The position numbers and the translations under genes are program-made. The notes under the pieces are model-generated. The model saw only the letters and a list, made by a program, of their open reading frames with translations. It was not told where the DNA came from and ran no database searches. A DNA stretch of 64,000 nucleotides from Rhizophlyctis rosea (Eukaryota; Chytridiomycota; Chytridiomycetes; Rhizophlyctidales; Rhizophlyctidaceae), in NCBI GenBank assembly GCA_027596075.1, contig JADGJC010000206.1, forward strand, positions 1 to 64,000, read 5' to 3'. Below are positions 38,383 to 49,575 of this stretch, in pieces (positions within the stretch are counted from its first letter, which is position 1; every line of letters begins with the position of its first letter).

Positions 38383-41035
38383 ATGCCACCACGGAAGAAG
38401 GGTCAGGACGTCTGTGCCAACCCGCTATTCAAACAATGGCTATGGGAAATGTGGCAAGAGGCAAAAGCAACCGCCGCCAACGGAGGAGGTTCAAAAATGC
38501 AGTGGATATATAAAAAGGTTTCAAACAGCGAAGTGAGTTCACTCTGTTGACAACAACAAGCTTACAATATTCTAGGCATATGATGGGATATCTAAATATC
38601 CAATTGCTCTTGCCTCGGGGCTAGATGCCAAAGTGGTTGAAGGCATCGGTGACGGTATCGCGAAAGTGCTGGACGAGAAATTGAAGAATATGCAGAGGGG
38701 CGAGCAACATGGGCCAATAGAAGTGGATGGTTGGTATGCGACTCATTTGGGGGTATGCCCATCAGATTATGAACAACTTGCTTTCAGCTGACGATATACA
38801 ATCGGCAACCGCAACCAAAAAACCTTCGACGAAGCGACCAGCCACATCCATTTCAATTGATTCATCAGATGATTCTGAAGAAATAGAAAATGCAGTAAAT
38901 CCACCTCCTCAGAAGAAGCGCCAGCGAAAAAAAGCCTACATGCCAAGGTATCGCAGCGCTGCGTACGCCATATTGATGGCCCTGTACGAAAACGGAAACG
39001 GTCAGGTCGGGACTTATCTGTCCAAGCGAGATTTGATGGTCCGGGCACAACCGTACAGTGAGACGTCAATGGACACGCCTGCTGCGGGTCAGACTTTCGC
39101 ATATTCAGGCTGGAGTTGTGTAAAAACACTTCTGGACCACGGGCTCATTCATAAATATGGAAACCCCCATCAGTTTGGAATCACCACAGAAGGCGTGGAG
39201 CTGGCGCAGGCCATGAAGGAAGGGCGTCAGCGGATGGAAACTGCTTCGACGACAGATCGCCCGCAAGCAGGAGTTGGACAATCTGCACCTAGCCAATCTG
39301 CTTCTGCATCAATACAACACACGGTAGTTTTGATGCAACCATTCACCCATACGCGGCGTTTTGTCTCCTCACCCTGCCCTTCCAGGCTAGTTTGACAAAC
39401 ACCCAACCAACATCAGACTCACCCACCATCGATCGCGACAGATATCAAACCGACCCCTTGTCACTCAACTTTTCTTATGAGGATGGTGACGGACGATCCG
39501 TAAACGACAAGGATGAGGCGGCTGTAGACATCTTTGGTAGTACTAAGCCCTCTTTCACGTCCACCTGATAACTCACTCATTGTTTTACATGCCAGGGAAC
39601 AGTGTTGGTTATAAGATTCGCATCATTGGTTTGCAGCCGCCCACTCTCCCATCGGGACTGATTCGGGTCACAAATCCGCGTAATGATCAAGCCGATGTGT
39701 ACATCCTGGATGAACATGCACCACAGCTGTCTCCGGCAGCTGCATCACCATCAGGTACGCTCGAAAGCAATTTCGCATCGCCAAATCAGATGCTCGAGCA
39801 TGGTTATTTAGTCCCCACGCGTGACACAATGCGCTTGTCGGGACCATTCAATTCGAATCCCGGAACGCCGCCAGCTCCACTCAAGGCAGATATAACTCGA
39901 CTGCCGGATGAGTTGATCTTCTTAGTTCGTGGAAGCTTCGATGTGCATTTGGTGTTGGACAGTCGTGAGATAGGCGATAAACGGGATCGAACATACTTCC
40001 ACGAGCAACTTCTTCGGGCCAATACGAAAACGCTGACAAGAGCATTAGAATTGGGCGACTTTTTGTGGGTAGCGAAAGAACGATATGGAGGTATGGGGAC
40101 AATTTTAACAAGGAGTCAATTGAAATGTGACCCATGAAACCTTACAGAGCAGAGAGAAGTAGTTTTAAACCACATCGTGGAACGGAAGAGGATGGATGAT
40201 TTGGTAGCCAGTATCAAGGATGGACGGTACAAAGAACAGAAGGTACCACTTGTGGCGGATGCAATGTGATGCGACCGGGTGGTAACTGACGCAATCACAG
40301 TTTCGTCTTGCAAATACCGCAGCCAACATTATCTATCTCATTGAAGAATCGTCGGCACCAGACTTGACATTCAAAGATGCTGTTGAAACGGTGATGGCTC
40401 AAATATCTGTATTACATGGGTTTACGCTAAAGCGAACGAGCACGAGAGATGATACCGCCGCATTTTTGGCGATGTTTACAAAGAAGTTGGCGGATTTATA
40501 TGAGGTAACTTGTAATCTCTTAGCGTTCCTTCCGACTTAGCCTTGACTCATGTTTCTTCAAATCGCAAGCGCAACGACATTTATGCTCTGCACATGCGCG
40601 ACTTCGATGTCAACTCTGTAGCAGACGTGCGGAAGGGTCTTGAAGCAAGAGATGGAAAGCAGGTCCTTTTGCTGTTTGAGGCTTACCAAGCCATGACGAC
40701 GAAGTCGAAGAACTTGGTACTGCAGGACATTTGGACGAAGCAGCTGATGAGCATTCGGGGTGTCAGTGCCGAGAAAGCTTCGAAGCTGGTTGCACGGTAT
40801 CCGACGATGCGAAGGTAAATAACTGCAAAATTTTATTGCAAGTCGTTGTGATCTGACTTCGTTTGGATTGTGCAGTATGATGAATCGGTTACAGGGATGC
40901 CAAAATGATGCGGAACGACTGAGCATTTTGTCATGCGACCAATCTGGACGGGCTGCTATAGGACCTGCTCTTTGTCAGAGGATTCTTGAGATTTTCTGGT
41001 CTCCTGCTTATCCTGTAGGGTCGGGTGCGAGCTGA
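38383..41035 (+). CDS. MUS81: Crossover junction endonuclease Mus81
   Basis: The gene starts at ATG 38383 ([20 protein letters not shown]); the stop is TGA 41033-41035. In order: N-terminal helix-hairpin-helix ([32 protein letters not shown]), a Ser/Lys-rich linker, a winged helix ([16 protein letters not shown]...[28 protein letters not shown]), then the ERCC4-type nuclease. Within it I see [14 protein letters not shown] and [22 protein letters not shown], which carries the metal-binding ERKxxxD motif. The C-terminal HhH2 lies at [21 protein letters not shown]. With Eme1 it cuts 3'-flaps, stalled forks and nicked Holliday junctions. All catalytic elements are intact. Confidence 0.95.
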
Positions 41036-41581
41036 CCATTTGCCAATGTGGACGGCGGTGGACTAATGGTTGCGTTCAATAATGATCATTACTGTTTGAG
41101 ACCGCAGATCGAAATCCAACAACAATACATCATTCCCTGAACTTTGAAGGGGCGCTGACACGTGTCTGATCTTTTCTTTATGTTCGCACCCATCATGTGC
41201 GCAAGCTTCTCTCCAAGGGAGCATCCAGCACAGAAGCGTTGGTTGGAGTCCGATCTCAATATCTTCTCTCCCCCCATTCGTACAGTCATTAGTGGCAGGC
41301 ATCCCCTTGCGACGCCTAACGCCTACTTCAGAAGCAGTATCCTTTTGCTCCCTGAGCCACAAGCTGACCCACCATCTGCTCAGAAACTTGAGATGCCGTC
41401 CTGAATCAGCATCCATGAATACGTGTACGGTTCAGCCTTTAGGGGATGGTAAAACACTGCGACTTCGATTGGACTGCGTCTTAGCTTCTGGAGCATAGCT
41501 CATGCGTGGAATGTTGAGCTTGGTCAAGGAGTCAATGCTAGGAAGTGGATATGTGAGATGTTATCATCAAGTCTCGCGCAA
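41036..41581. other. Convergent 3' spacer with short uncertain ORFs
   Basis: 546 bp between MUS81 and the next minus-strand gene. On the minus strand an ATG-started 66-codon frame (41289-41089) encodes a Cys-containing peptide (RFCAGCSLGEKLAHMMG, then ...CQRPFKVQGMMYCC), and a 117-codon frame overlaps it. Neither has a recognisable family; a spliced small gene is possible but not supported. Confidence 0.3.
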
Positions 41582-42679
41582 CTAGTGATCTGCAGCAAAA
41601 TACCTCTCGACCACGGTTTTGGGAACGACAGACTGAACCAATCTACGTTGAAATGGAAGATTAGAAGCGTGTCACGTGCCAATTGCGGATAAGATTGTGC
41701 AAAGAAATCGAAAAATGTCACATTACCTGGTAGCCAAATCAAGACCAAAGCCATGCCTCATCGCATACTTTGTGAATACCAACTTCAGGTGATCTGTGAT
41801 GTTTTTTTTTTGTCCGGTGTTTGCACCAAGGTTTGAAAGACCACTTCCCTCATATTTACCGATATCAGGCACAACAAACCCCTTCGGGGTCTTTTCAACA
41901 CCCCATAGCGCCCTTCCACCTCCCAGCGTATCATCCCCATCACGAGGCTCAAAGCTCCAGGCTGGTTGAATGACCAACTCGGTTTGGTACAGGTTCATGA
42001 GTTTTTGCAAGGACAAAGCTTTGATTGAGGGAAGGAAGATGGTTGATAAGGTGTTTGATGAGGTTGATTGTGTGCGTAGAAGTGAGGTGATAAGAACAGA
42101 ATTGAGGCTACCAGAAAGGTGAATGAGAAGCGTGAATGATGAGAGGAACTGCTTGCGGTAAGATGAACGTATGAGTAATGTCTGCAAAGTTTCAAATGGG
42201 CCAAGACAATCACTCACGTTGGGATTGTCCCATCCCCATACAACCGGAATGCCACAGACGGTTTTTTGTTCATTCTTTCCACTTGTCATATAAGATTCTT
42301 GTGGTCGTTCAATCACCGAAATTTCAGAATCCACCAACATTCCTTCCCGTTTCCACACCTGTATCAATGTAGAAGCGAGGAATTCGCCCGTCTCTGGTGC
42401 AACATCCGGGATCAGGAGTCCAACATGGAACGGCGGTATTGGCATCAAAGTCTGCTGAGATTCTTCCTGGTCGCTTTTTGTGAGCTTTCGTTGCTGTTGT
42501 AGACATTTCTGAAAGTTTTTCAGGAAATGTATCACAAAGATCGATTGTAAGATGAAGGCTTCTGTGGCTCTGTGATGAAGGGCGCGATAGGTGGACAAAG
42601 ATGCTGATGTTGGTGCTGACGGTAGTGAGGGAAGGAAGCCCAAATGTAGAGAGCGAGTGAAATGGTCAAGAGGTGGCAT
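41582..42679 (-). CDS. Hypothetical protein, no recognised family
   Basis: One long exon from ATG 42679 (MPPLDHFTRSLHLGFLPSLP) to the donor near 41728, an intron of about 80 nt, and a short terminal exon encoding RLVQSVVPKTVVERYFAADH with TAG at 41582. Roughly 340 aa. The sequence is predicted soluble, with an amphipathic helical start, a central segment FHVGLLIPDVAPETGEFLAS, and IPVVWGWDNPN. There is no signal peptide or obvious membrane segment. Long open frame, codon use and a clean final splice argue that it is real. I recognise no function. It shares a 416-bp divergent promoter region with the FAD oxidase gene. Confidence 0.65.
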
Positions 42680-43095
42680 TGTTGACACCAACAATGGGCA
42701 AGGCGTGGACCGGGCTGTTTATGGGAGTGTAGAGCGCCTGTATAGAGATAGGTCACAAAGGATTGGAAGGGGGTTGCGCCTTTGGGGCGAAAATCAACTG
42801 CTTTTGCTGACGAAACATTGTGGGTACACTTCATCAATCTCAGCTTCGATCAAGGCTTTGCAAGCTGTGCCACCTGCTAAGGGTCCGATGGGGTGGCTTG
42901 TCCAGATGAATGAATGATTCAGAATGAACGTCATCTCGCGTTTACTTTGTTGCTTCCTTTCACACGGCACCAGGCACCGAGCAGTCTCCGATGAATATGT
43001 CTTCCTGGTCTCCTGGGTCCACCGTAAAGCATATTTATGAACTCTCGGCTCATACCAATCCCCTGGTGACTGCCATACCACCTGTCTGAAACAAA
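42680..43095. promoter_or_regulatory. Divergent promoter region orphan / FAD oxidase
   Basis: 416 bp between opposite start codons. No clear elements seen. Confidence 0.4.
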
Positions 43096-44706
43096 ATGAC
43101 AGATCCTTCGACACTGGCCAAAGAGTTGATACAGTCCGGCTTTGTTGGGAAAGTAGTGCCGCGCTCAGAAGCCGCGCCATATGCTCGTGCTCGGCGAGTC
43201 TATAATCCACGCCTTACAACACGTCCAGTCCTAGTGGCATACGGAACCAGCGTGGATGACATCTGTCGCGTCGTCGAGTTTGCCATCTCTAAGGAGCTCT
43301 CAAGATCGGTTAGATCGGGGGGCCATTCATACGAGGGGCTGTGTCTTGGGAGAGAAAAAGGAATAGCCGTTGATGTTAGCGCGTTGAATTTGGTGGACAT
43401 TGTGGACAGTGCAGCGGGTGCAGGGAAGAAGTGCATTGTCGGGGGAGGGACTCGCATGGGATGTTTGTCAAGGCGACTGCTAGATCATGAAAATGGAATC
43501 TGGCAGATTCCGATGGGGCTTTGCCCTGGGGTAGGTATTGGAGGACTGGCTACAGGTCAGTAATCTTTTGTATTTGAGTGCATTGGTCACTCAAAAAGGT
43601 CACGTGTATCTGTGTAATGTACGCTGCGCGGCAGTTGTTCAATGACATGTCCTGTTTCTGAACTGCAGGAGGTGGTTACGGCATCACATCACGATTCCTT
43701 GGATTGACGGCCGACTACATACGACGCATGACGATAGTGACTGCAGACGGGAAACTGCTGGAAATTACAGAACAATCACATCCAGATTTGTTCTGGGCCT
43801 TGACTGGTGGGGGAGGCGCCTTTGGCATTGTAGTCCAGTTTGAATTTGAACTGGTCAAGATTCCCGAGGCGTGTCGGCTTCAGACTTTTTGGGAGGACAA
43901 TATTGAGGATGTTATGAGGGCTTGGGTCCATTGGGCACCTGCAGCAGATGCAAAGATGACAACCCAGCTTGACGTGACTGCAGAGGGCGCTACATTGAAT
44001 GGTATTTACTTGGCGGTCTCTTAGTTCCGCATGTCAATATCCACTCAACAATGCTTGACCTCAGGAAAGTTTGTCGGTCCAGTCTCCGATTTGGGCACCG
44101 TCATTGAGCCTCTTCTATCTAAAGCACCAAATCCAAAGTCGCACCGTCTCACCCCGCTTGAATCACCCCTCTTCCCTGTGGACGATGCAACAAAGGTGGA
44201 GCGAGACTGGAATTGTGAGAATGAACCCGCATTCCAGGACAACAGCGACAAGAAGAAGTCTGACTACGTCTACAACAGTGTCCCTCCTACCGACAGCCCA
44301 TTCTGGAACCATATAAAACTTCCGCAAAACCAAAACAGCCGTCATACAATTTGAATCCTACGGGGGCATATTCACCCATCAATCTTCGTCCATGTCACCT
44401 TTCCCGCATCGTGGTCCTGAAGTCACGTTTTCCATCCAGTACTATGTAATGTGGGAGACGGACAATGAAGACATGCGGAAGGAGAGAGAGGGGGCCATCA
44501 AGAAGTTCGAAGAGGATGTGCGGCCGTATGTCAGTGGCAGGAGATATTTCAATTATGTAGATTTTGACACTAGTGGCACAGAGGAGGTTGTTGGGGGTCG
44601 ATATTTCGGTGACAACTGGGCGAGGTTGAAAGAGATCAAAGACGCCGTGGATCCCAAAGGAGTGTTGGGCCCGATTTTGGGAAATCGAAGGTTTGATAGG
44701 GAGTAG
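43096..44706 (+). CDS. FAD-linked oxidoreductase, berberine-bridge (BBE) type
   Basis: Exons 43096-43555, 43669-44001 and from 44065 onward. The FAD-binding domain has both residues used for bicovalent flavin in this family: His in RSGGHSYEGL and Cys in PMGLCPGVGIGGLATGGGYG. The C-terminal BBE domain ends RYFNYVDFDTSGTEEVV...YFGDNWARLKEIKDAVDP, typical. Between them the frame changes: the second part (VIQFESYGG, SMSPFPHRG) is one nucleotide out of register with the first (DYVYNSVPPTDSPFW), ending in a stop at 44353. Either a 61-nt intron 44278-44338 or a one-nucleotide indel in the AAAA run 44315-44318 reconciles them. No signal peptide is seen. Such enzymes oxidise sugars, alcohols or alkaloid-like substrates; the substrate here cannot be told. 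Confidence 0.82.
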
Positions 44707-45338
44707 GAGGCCAGTTGATGCTGCCTTCATTGTACATAAAATCGTTGAACTGGAGCAGTCCGCCGGCCATGCATAGCCTTGTAGACTTTGAATCTATGAC
44801 ACGAGCACTCCTCGATGGTTTCGCACGGCCATTTTCGTATTCATATTCTGTAAGAAGATCTCAGCTCATCGAACTCAATGTAGCAGAGATATTGTCACGG
44901 AAGCGCCAGCTGTCTGACCACGACACTAACCACCACGACCTGGTGGTTGATAACATTAGTGTACTCAAGTTCAGGCCGGCGTTATCATTGGACGTCTTCC
45001 TCAGCGCCTTAAATTCCAACGAATACAATCCCTGGTAAGGAAAGAATGCGTCGGTATATGCTTGGGAAATGGCACAATGGGAAGATGATCGGAGACCTCG
45101 GACAGGAATAAGCTTGACAGGTGACGATCCCATCATGTCAGCGCCTCCCAACCGCATCCAAAGTCGTATATCACAGAACACCAGCAATGCAATCTTTTCG
45201 CTTGTGAACGCGGACAGGCCGCCAGTACCAAAATGTCGTCTATTATAGAAGGGTTCTATGTTAAATTGAATCTCAGTCTATTGACCAACATCAGAACTCT
45301 TACACGCTAGTCCTTACCAATCTATCTCGAAACTCGTC
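44707..45338. other. Spacer of 632 bp
   Basis: Between tandem plus-strand genes. ORFs of about 107 codons on either strand (44715-45038, 45187-44861) overlap each other in antiparallel fashion and show no domain. I see nothing convincing. Confidence 0.35.
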
Positions 45339-45929
45339 ATGCCAAGTCTGCCCAGAAAGCTCATCATCGTTCCCAAGGCCAACCACTTCCGGCGTGATGA
45401 CTCTCTCAATGGCGACACCGAATGCGAAGACCCAGATTTCAATTCCTACATTTACTACGCATCCAACGCCACCAGCCCTGAAGTTTACAAAATCCAAACC
45501 GGATGGCGACTAACATACCCCAAAATCCTCCGCAACGACCTCCTTTCCAACCGGGCCATCTTCGTCTTTGACAACAACCCCCTCGGAACCTGTGACTGGC
45601 GGAAAGAGTCACAAGTGTACACAAAAGCGGTAGATAGAGGTTACATCTTCTCGCACCGGCCGTTTGGGAGCAACGCCAACATATCTTTAGTGAAAATAGG
45701 GGAGAGTGTGATGCGGAATCATTACCCATCCTTGGAGATTGGGATGATTTTTCTGGGCTGCTTTGGGATCTTGATTATTGGTTGCTGTATTTTATGTTGT
45801 GGGGCCGCAGCCGAGGCGCAAAGGGAGGAACATCGTCGCCAGACAGCGCAAGTCGCACCTGCTCCTCCGGTGGTAGTTCAAGTAGGTAACCAATGTACGA
45901 TTGGGACGGGAGAAAAGCGAGGAGGTTGA
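45339..45929 (+). CDS. Hypothetical single-pass membrane protein
   Basis: Intronless 196-aa frame from ATG 45339. A polar N-terminal region (residues 1-140) is rich in Asn, Asp and Tyr with several Cys. It is followed by one strong hydrophobic segment at about 145-170 (LEIGMIFLGCFGILIIGCCI), a short Cys-rich juxtamembrane patch and a basic/Pro-rich tail. No N-terminal signal peptide is evident, so orientation is uncertain; a tail-near anchor with a large N-terminal domain is the simplest reading. I recognise no family. It converges on the ankyrin-type gene 229 bp away. Confidence 0.6.
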   Translation: MPSLPRKLIIVPKANHFRRDDSLNGDTECEDPDFNSYIYYASNATSPEVYKIQTGWRLTYPKILRNDLLSNRAIFVFDNNPLGTCDWRKESQVYTKAVDRGYIFSHRPFGSNANISLVKIGESVMRNHYPSLEIGMIFLGCFGILIIGCCILCCGAAAEAQREEHRRQTAQVAPAPPVVVQVGNQCTIGTGEKRGG

Positions 45930-46157
45930 AGTGGGACGATTCACTCGCATTGGTGTATCCTATTGCGAAAAAAACCCAATATAGATGTCATGGGAACATT
46001 TGAAAGCTTGATCCCAGCTCTAGAGGGTTCATCCAAACAGAAGAGTCGCTACACCATACTGTCTGATGATGATCAGCAGCACGATGAACTTGACATTCAT
46101 CTTTAGTCTTATATATATACAACACTTCCTGAACCGAGTGGTCTATACATCAGTGAG

Positions 46158-48058
46158 TTATTTGCTAGCTGATATCAGTTCTCCATCCTGCCTCTTCAGC
46201 AGCCCACTCTGGTCCCACCAAACTAGCGATGCCGACCTCCCCAACTGCCCTGTGACATCCAAACTATCCAATCCAAACTTCAACTCCAACCCGCTCCGTT
46301 TCCACCACTCCAATATCAATACATGCCCCTCACGACTAGCTTGATTGATTGCCTCCTCTGAATATTTCAATGGCAACCCACTCTGCTGCCACCATCTCAA
46401 CACAGCAAGTTGGCCATACTCGCTGGCATAGTCTAAACTGTGCTCGGAGTATATCAGTTCCAGACCGGATTCTTTGAACCACTCAAGGACATGTGTGTGA
46501 CCATTGGCACTGGCAAGATGGATATCAGACTTAGTGATGGAGGACAACATGTAGAAGCAGTGAATTATTCACCTTGCGAGGTCAAGGGCGTCACTGGTAT
46601 ATTTTATCTTCCTGCCGGATTGCTTCCACCAGTTTAGAACGTCAATATGGCCGTTAGCGCTGGCCTTTGTAAATGAATGATTCAGTGAACAGCACAAAAC
46701 AAGAAGAGCGATGCCACCGTTGCCTTGATACCTTATCAATTGCTAAAGTCGACCAGACATGCTTCACCTTCTGTTTCAGCCACCAATCGAGGATATGAAC
46801 ATGTCCACCCTCACTAGCTCCATCCAAATCCCCACGCAAATAGGTTGAAAATCTGCGGGTGTCAAGCCACCATTGTAAAACGGGGAGGTGCCCGTTGGCT
46901 GCAGCTGTACGCAATGCCGAAGCCCCACATCTCATCCCCGTTTGGGATTTTTTCCACCAGAAATCCAGTACTGCAACATGTCCGTTCTGAGTGGCACCAT
47001 CGATGGCTTGCTGGGGCATCTTCAATTTAAGTCCCCTCGTTGGTAAAGTACGTTCCCACCATTCTAGCACCGACAAATGCCCATTCGTTGAGACTTCGAT
47101 TATCGCATCTTCAGAGAACTTCATGAGGAAACCACTATCCTTCCACCATTCCAACACGGCCAATTGGTTGTTTGCACTTGCCCAATCCATCGCATATTCC
47201 GACCAATTGTACCTCTTCGGTCCATCGCGGAAGTGTTCAGCATACCGGTCCCACCAATTCAGCACTTCGACATGTCCGTTCTCACTTGCCATGTCCATTG
47301 CCTTCTCCGTAAAGTCATTCCCTACTATCGCTGATCCGCCGGCTTGCCACCATTCCAAAACATCAACGTGGCCCTCTGCACTCGCCAGATCTATGCACAA
47401 GTCCGATGGATATAACTGGAGCCCACTCCGTCCCCACCACTCCAGGACCTCTATCCGACCGTTGGAACTACAAATATTGGTCATCAAACAAAGTGCCATG
47501 GTGCCCTTCAGAACCAGCTTGAAGTTACCTCGGATTGTACATTGAGGCCATGGAGTAAGATAGCGGTAAGCCGGCTTCTTTCCACCAGTCCAAGACAGCT
47601 ATTTGGCCACTCCTGGAAGCTTCGTCCATCGAAGACATGGAGTATTTGAGCTGTTGCGCAAGCAGAAACCGTCAAATATAGGTCCAGTTTCTTATCCTGC
47701 ATTAATGCGGACTTCCTCAATATACCTTCTCCACCCCAAGCTTCTCCTTCCACCATTGCAAAACGTTCACGTGACCATTGGCAGACGCCAAATCCATTGC
47801 ATCGGTATGATAGTGCAGCCGCCGAGTGGTGGGACGCTTGGCCTGCCAAGCTTTCCACCAATCAAGTAGTGCCAACTGGCCCTTGGCGGATGCTTTATCG
47901 AGGGTGGCGGTCGGTAGGAAAGGGAGAAAGGCGTCGCGAACGCACGCATCCTTGTAGCAAACAGCGAGCACAACACCAACGCGGAAGACCGTTTCGAAAT
48001 CTTCCAATGGCGCATAGAGCAGGATTTTGGATATGAGTTCAACAGGAAGGGCAAGCAT
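46158..48058 (-). CDS. Ankyrin-type repeat protein with F-box-like N-terminus
   Basis: The gene starts at ATG 48058 (MLALPVELISKILLYAPLED, F-box-like) and stops at TAA 46158; five exons with four short introns (donors near 47726, 47539, 46731 and 46573). The rest is about 14 tandem repeats of roughly 33-45 residues built on a core like ASANGHVxVLEWWxxSG, for example SAEGHVDVLEWW, SENGHVEVLNWW, STNGHLSVLEWW and TQNGHVAVLDFW. The core corresponds to the second helix and loop of an ankyrin repeat with a conserved Trp-Trp. Such families are large in chytrids and other protists with multiple copies, and they probably mediate protein binding. With an F-box it could recruit targets to an SCF ubiquitin ligase, but the F-box match is by eye only. 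Confidence 0.85.
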
Positions 48059-48302
48059 GTTGAATGGGTTGATAGGGAGTTTTTTAAGCGGTTTCGTTTT
48101 GTGTGATGGAGGGTGCCTCTATATATGATTTTTGGACACTTACAAGTTCCCATTCGAGCATTCGGAGCCCAAATGCTCCGTGTTTGATGCCACCAGTTGA
48201 CACGCCTCCAAATTCCAAAGGATTTTTTGGATTTTTGAGACTCCAGTCCTCAACATCCATCACATCCTTGTTCGAGTGAATCCTTCGATTATCGTACATA
48301 TC
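48059..48302. promoter_or_regulatory. Divergent promoter region ankyrin gene / acyltransferase
   Basis: 244 bp between opposite start codons, short enough to be shared. No specific element recognised. Confidence 0.4.
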
Positions 48303-49447
48303 ATGGCTGACGGGAAGGAGGCAGCTCGGTCTGCCAAGCCAATGAAGCCCAAAGTTGGGAGAACACCCCCTCAAGCTGTTTGGACCAGAATCCTGCTCTG
48401 TCTCGCAGCAATTGTTGTCATCACTTCACCAAAGCTAGTCATCCCAAGCGGGTCCGTTGGCCTTGATATCACAGCAACAGCTGTCGCATCTTATGCCGCC
48501 CTGTTTCTGATAGAAGTGCGTGGATTTTGATCTCACCATGGTCTTTATTTCTAACTGATTAACGGGTTGCACTTTGGAAGACTGCCTTTCTCGGTCCACC
48601 TCTGCTTCATACCCTCATGCCCACCTCCAACTTGCCCAAAGCACCCACCGATCAGTCAAAATCCTCTTTGATGAAGTCAATAATACTGAAGTTGTTGGTA
48701 AGAATCCTTTTGTCAAATATCCAACACACTTAGCGCTGCATTTAGCGTTATTTGCGGTTACAGTGGTTTGATACTCTACTATATTTCATTCACGTCTTTG
48801 CGCCATCTGCATCAACCTCCCTTTCAATCGCGGCGTTAACAAACTGGCTACTCGCTCTGCTCTTCCACCTCGCGATGGACATTCCGCATAATATCGTGTC
48901 TCTACTAAGTGTCTTACTATCTTTGTCCCCGCAACCACTCCCTCCTCTGTTCCATGCCCCTTGGTTGGCTTCCGGTCCACGCGACTTTTGGTCAAATCGG
49001 TGGCATTTACTGTTTAAAGATCGATTTATGGCAATTGCCTTCTACCCCACTCGTGCCCTCTTGACCTCCGGAAGAGCATCGAAACCATCGCCATTGCTAC
49101 GTCATGGCATCCCTATGCTTGCTTGTTTCCTTCTTTCGGGAATAATGCATGCGTATATCGCCCAATGGTCGCTCAATGAGCCATCCCCGTTCCCAACCAT
49201 CTCGTTCTTTGTGATTCATGGTTGCGCGTTATTAGTCGAAGCGTTCGTGAAGGCACATTCTTTCGGACGGTCCTTTTTGGGAAAACTTCCTCTATGGCTA
49301 TCGCGCTTGTTGTTCACACTCTTCACTTCCTACACGGGTATCCTCTTCTTCTCCCCCTACGTGAAAGTTGCACCAACGGTTTACCTTCCAATATCGGTGG
49401 CTCATCCTGTAGGCAACTGGGTAACATCAATGTTACGTGGGGCATAA
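48303..49447 (+). CDS. Wax-synthase-like membrane-bound O-acyltransferase (MBOAT_2)
   Basis: ATG 48303 begins exon 1 ending ...ALFLIE (donor 48515). A second exon (TAFLGPPLLHTLMPTSNLP...) and a third, entered after GCATTTAG near 48749, follow; stop at 49445-49447. About 340 aa with six to eight hydrophobic segments. The third exon carries the family motif RDFWSNRWHLLFKDRF (consensus FWxxRWHxxFR) and a later SGIMHAYI with the likely catalytic His. These match wax synthase/long-chain alcohol O-acyltransferase-like proteins, also found in fungal sterol or terpenoid acetyltransferases. Role: transfer of an acyl or acetyl group to a lipid alcohol in the ER membrane; substrate unknown. Confidence 0.78.
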
Positions 49448-49575
49448 GGGTTACTCAAGAATGGTCAAGGCTTCTTGTTTTGCCAGTTAATTGTTGATAC
49501 ATTCCCATCTACATACATATTTGTACAACACTCCACCCCAGACTATAGCTGTAATACATCATTCTGACCTATTGT

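Noticed and set aside
46991..47545. 184-codon plus-strand frame
   Set aside because: Antisense of the repeat exons of the ankyrin-type gene; its apparent repeats mirror them.
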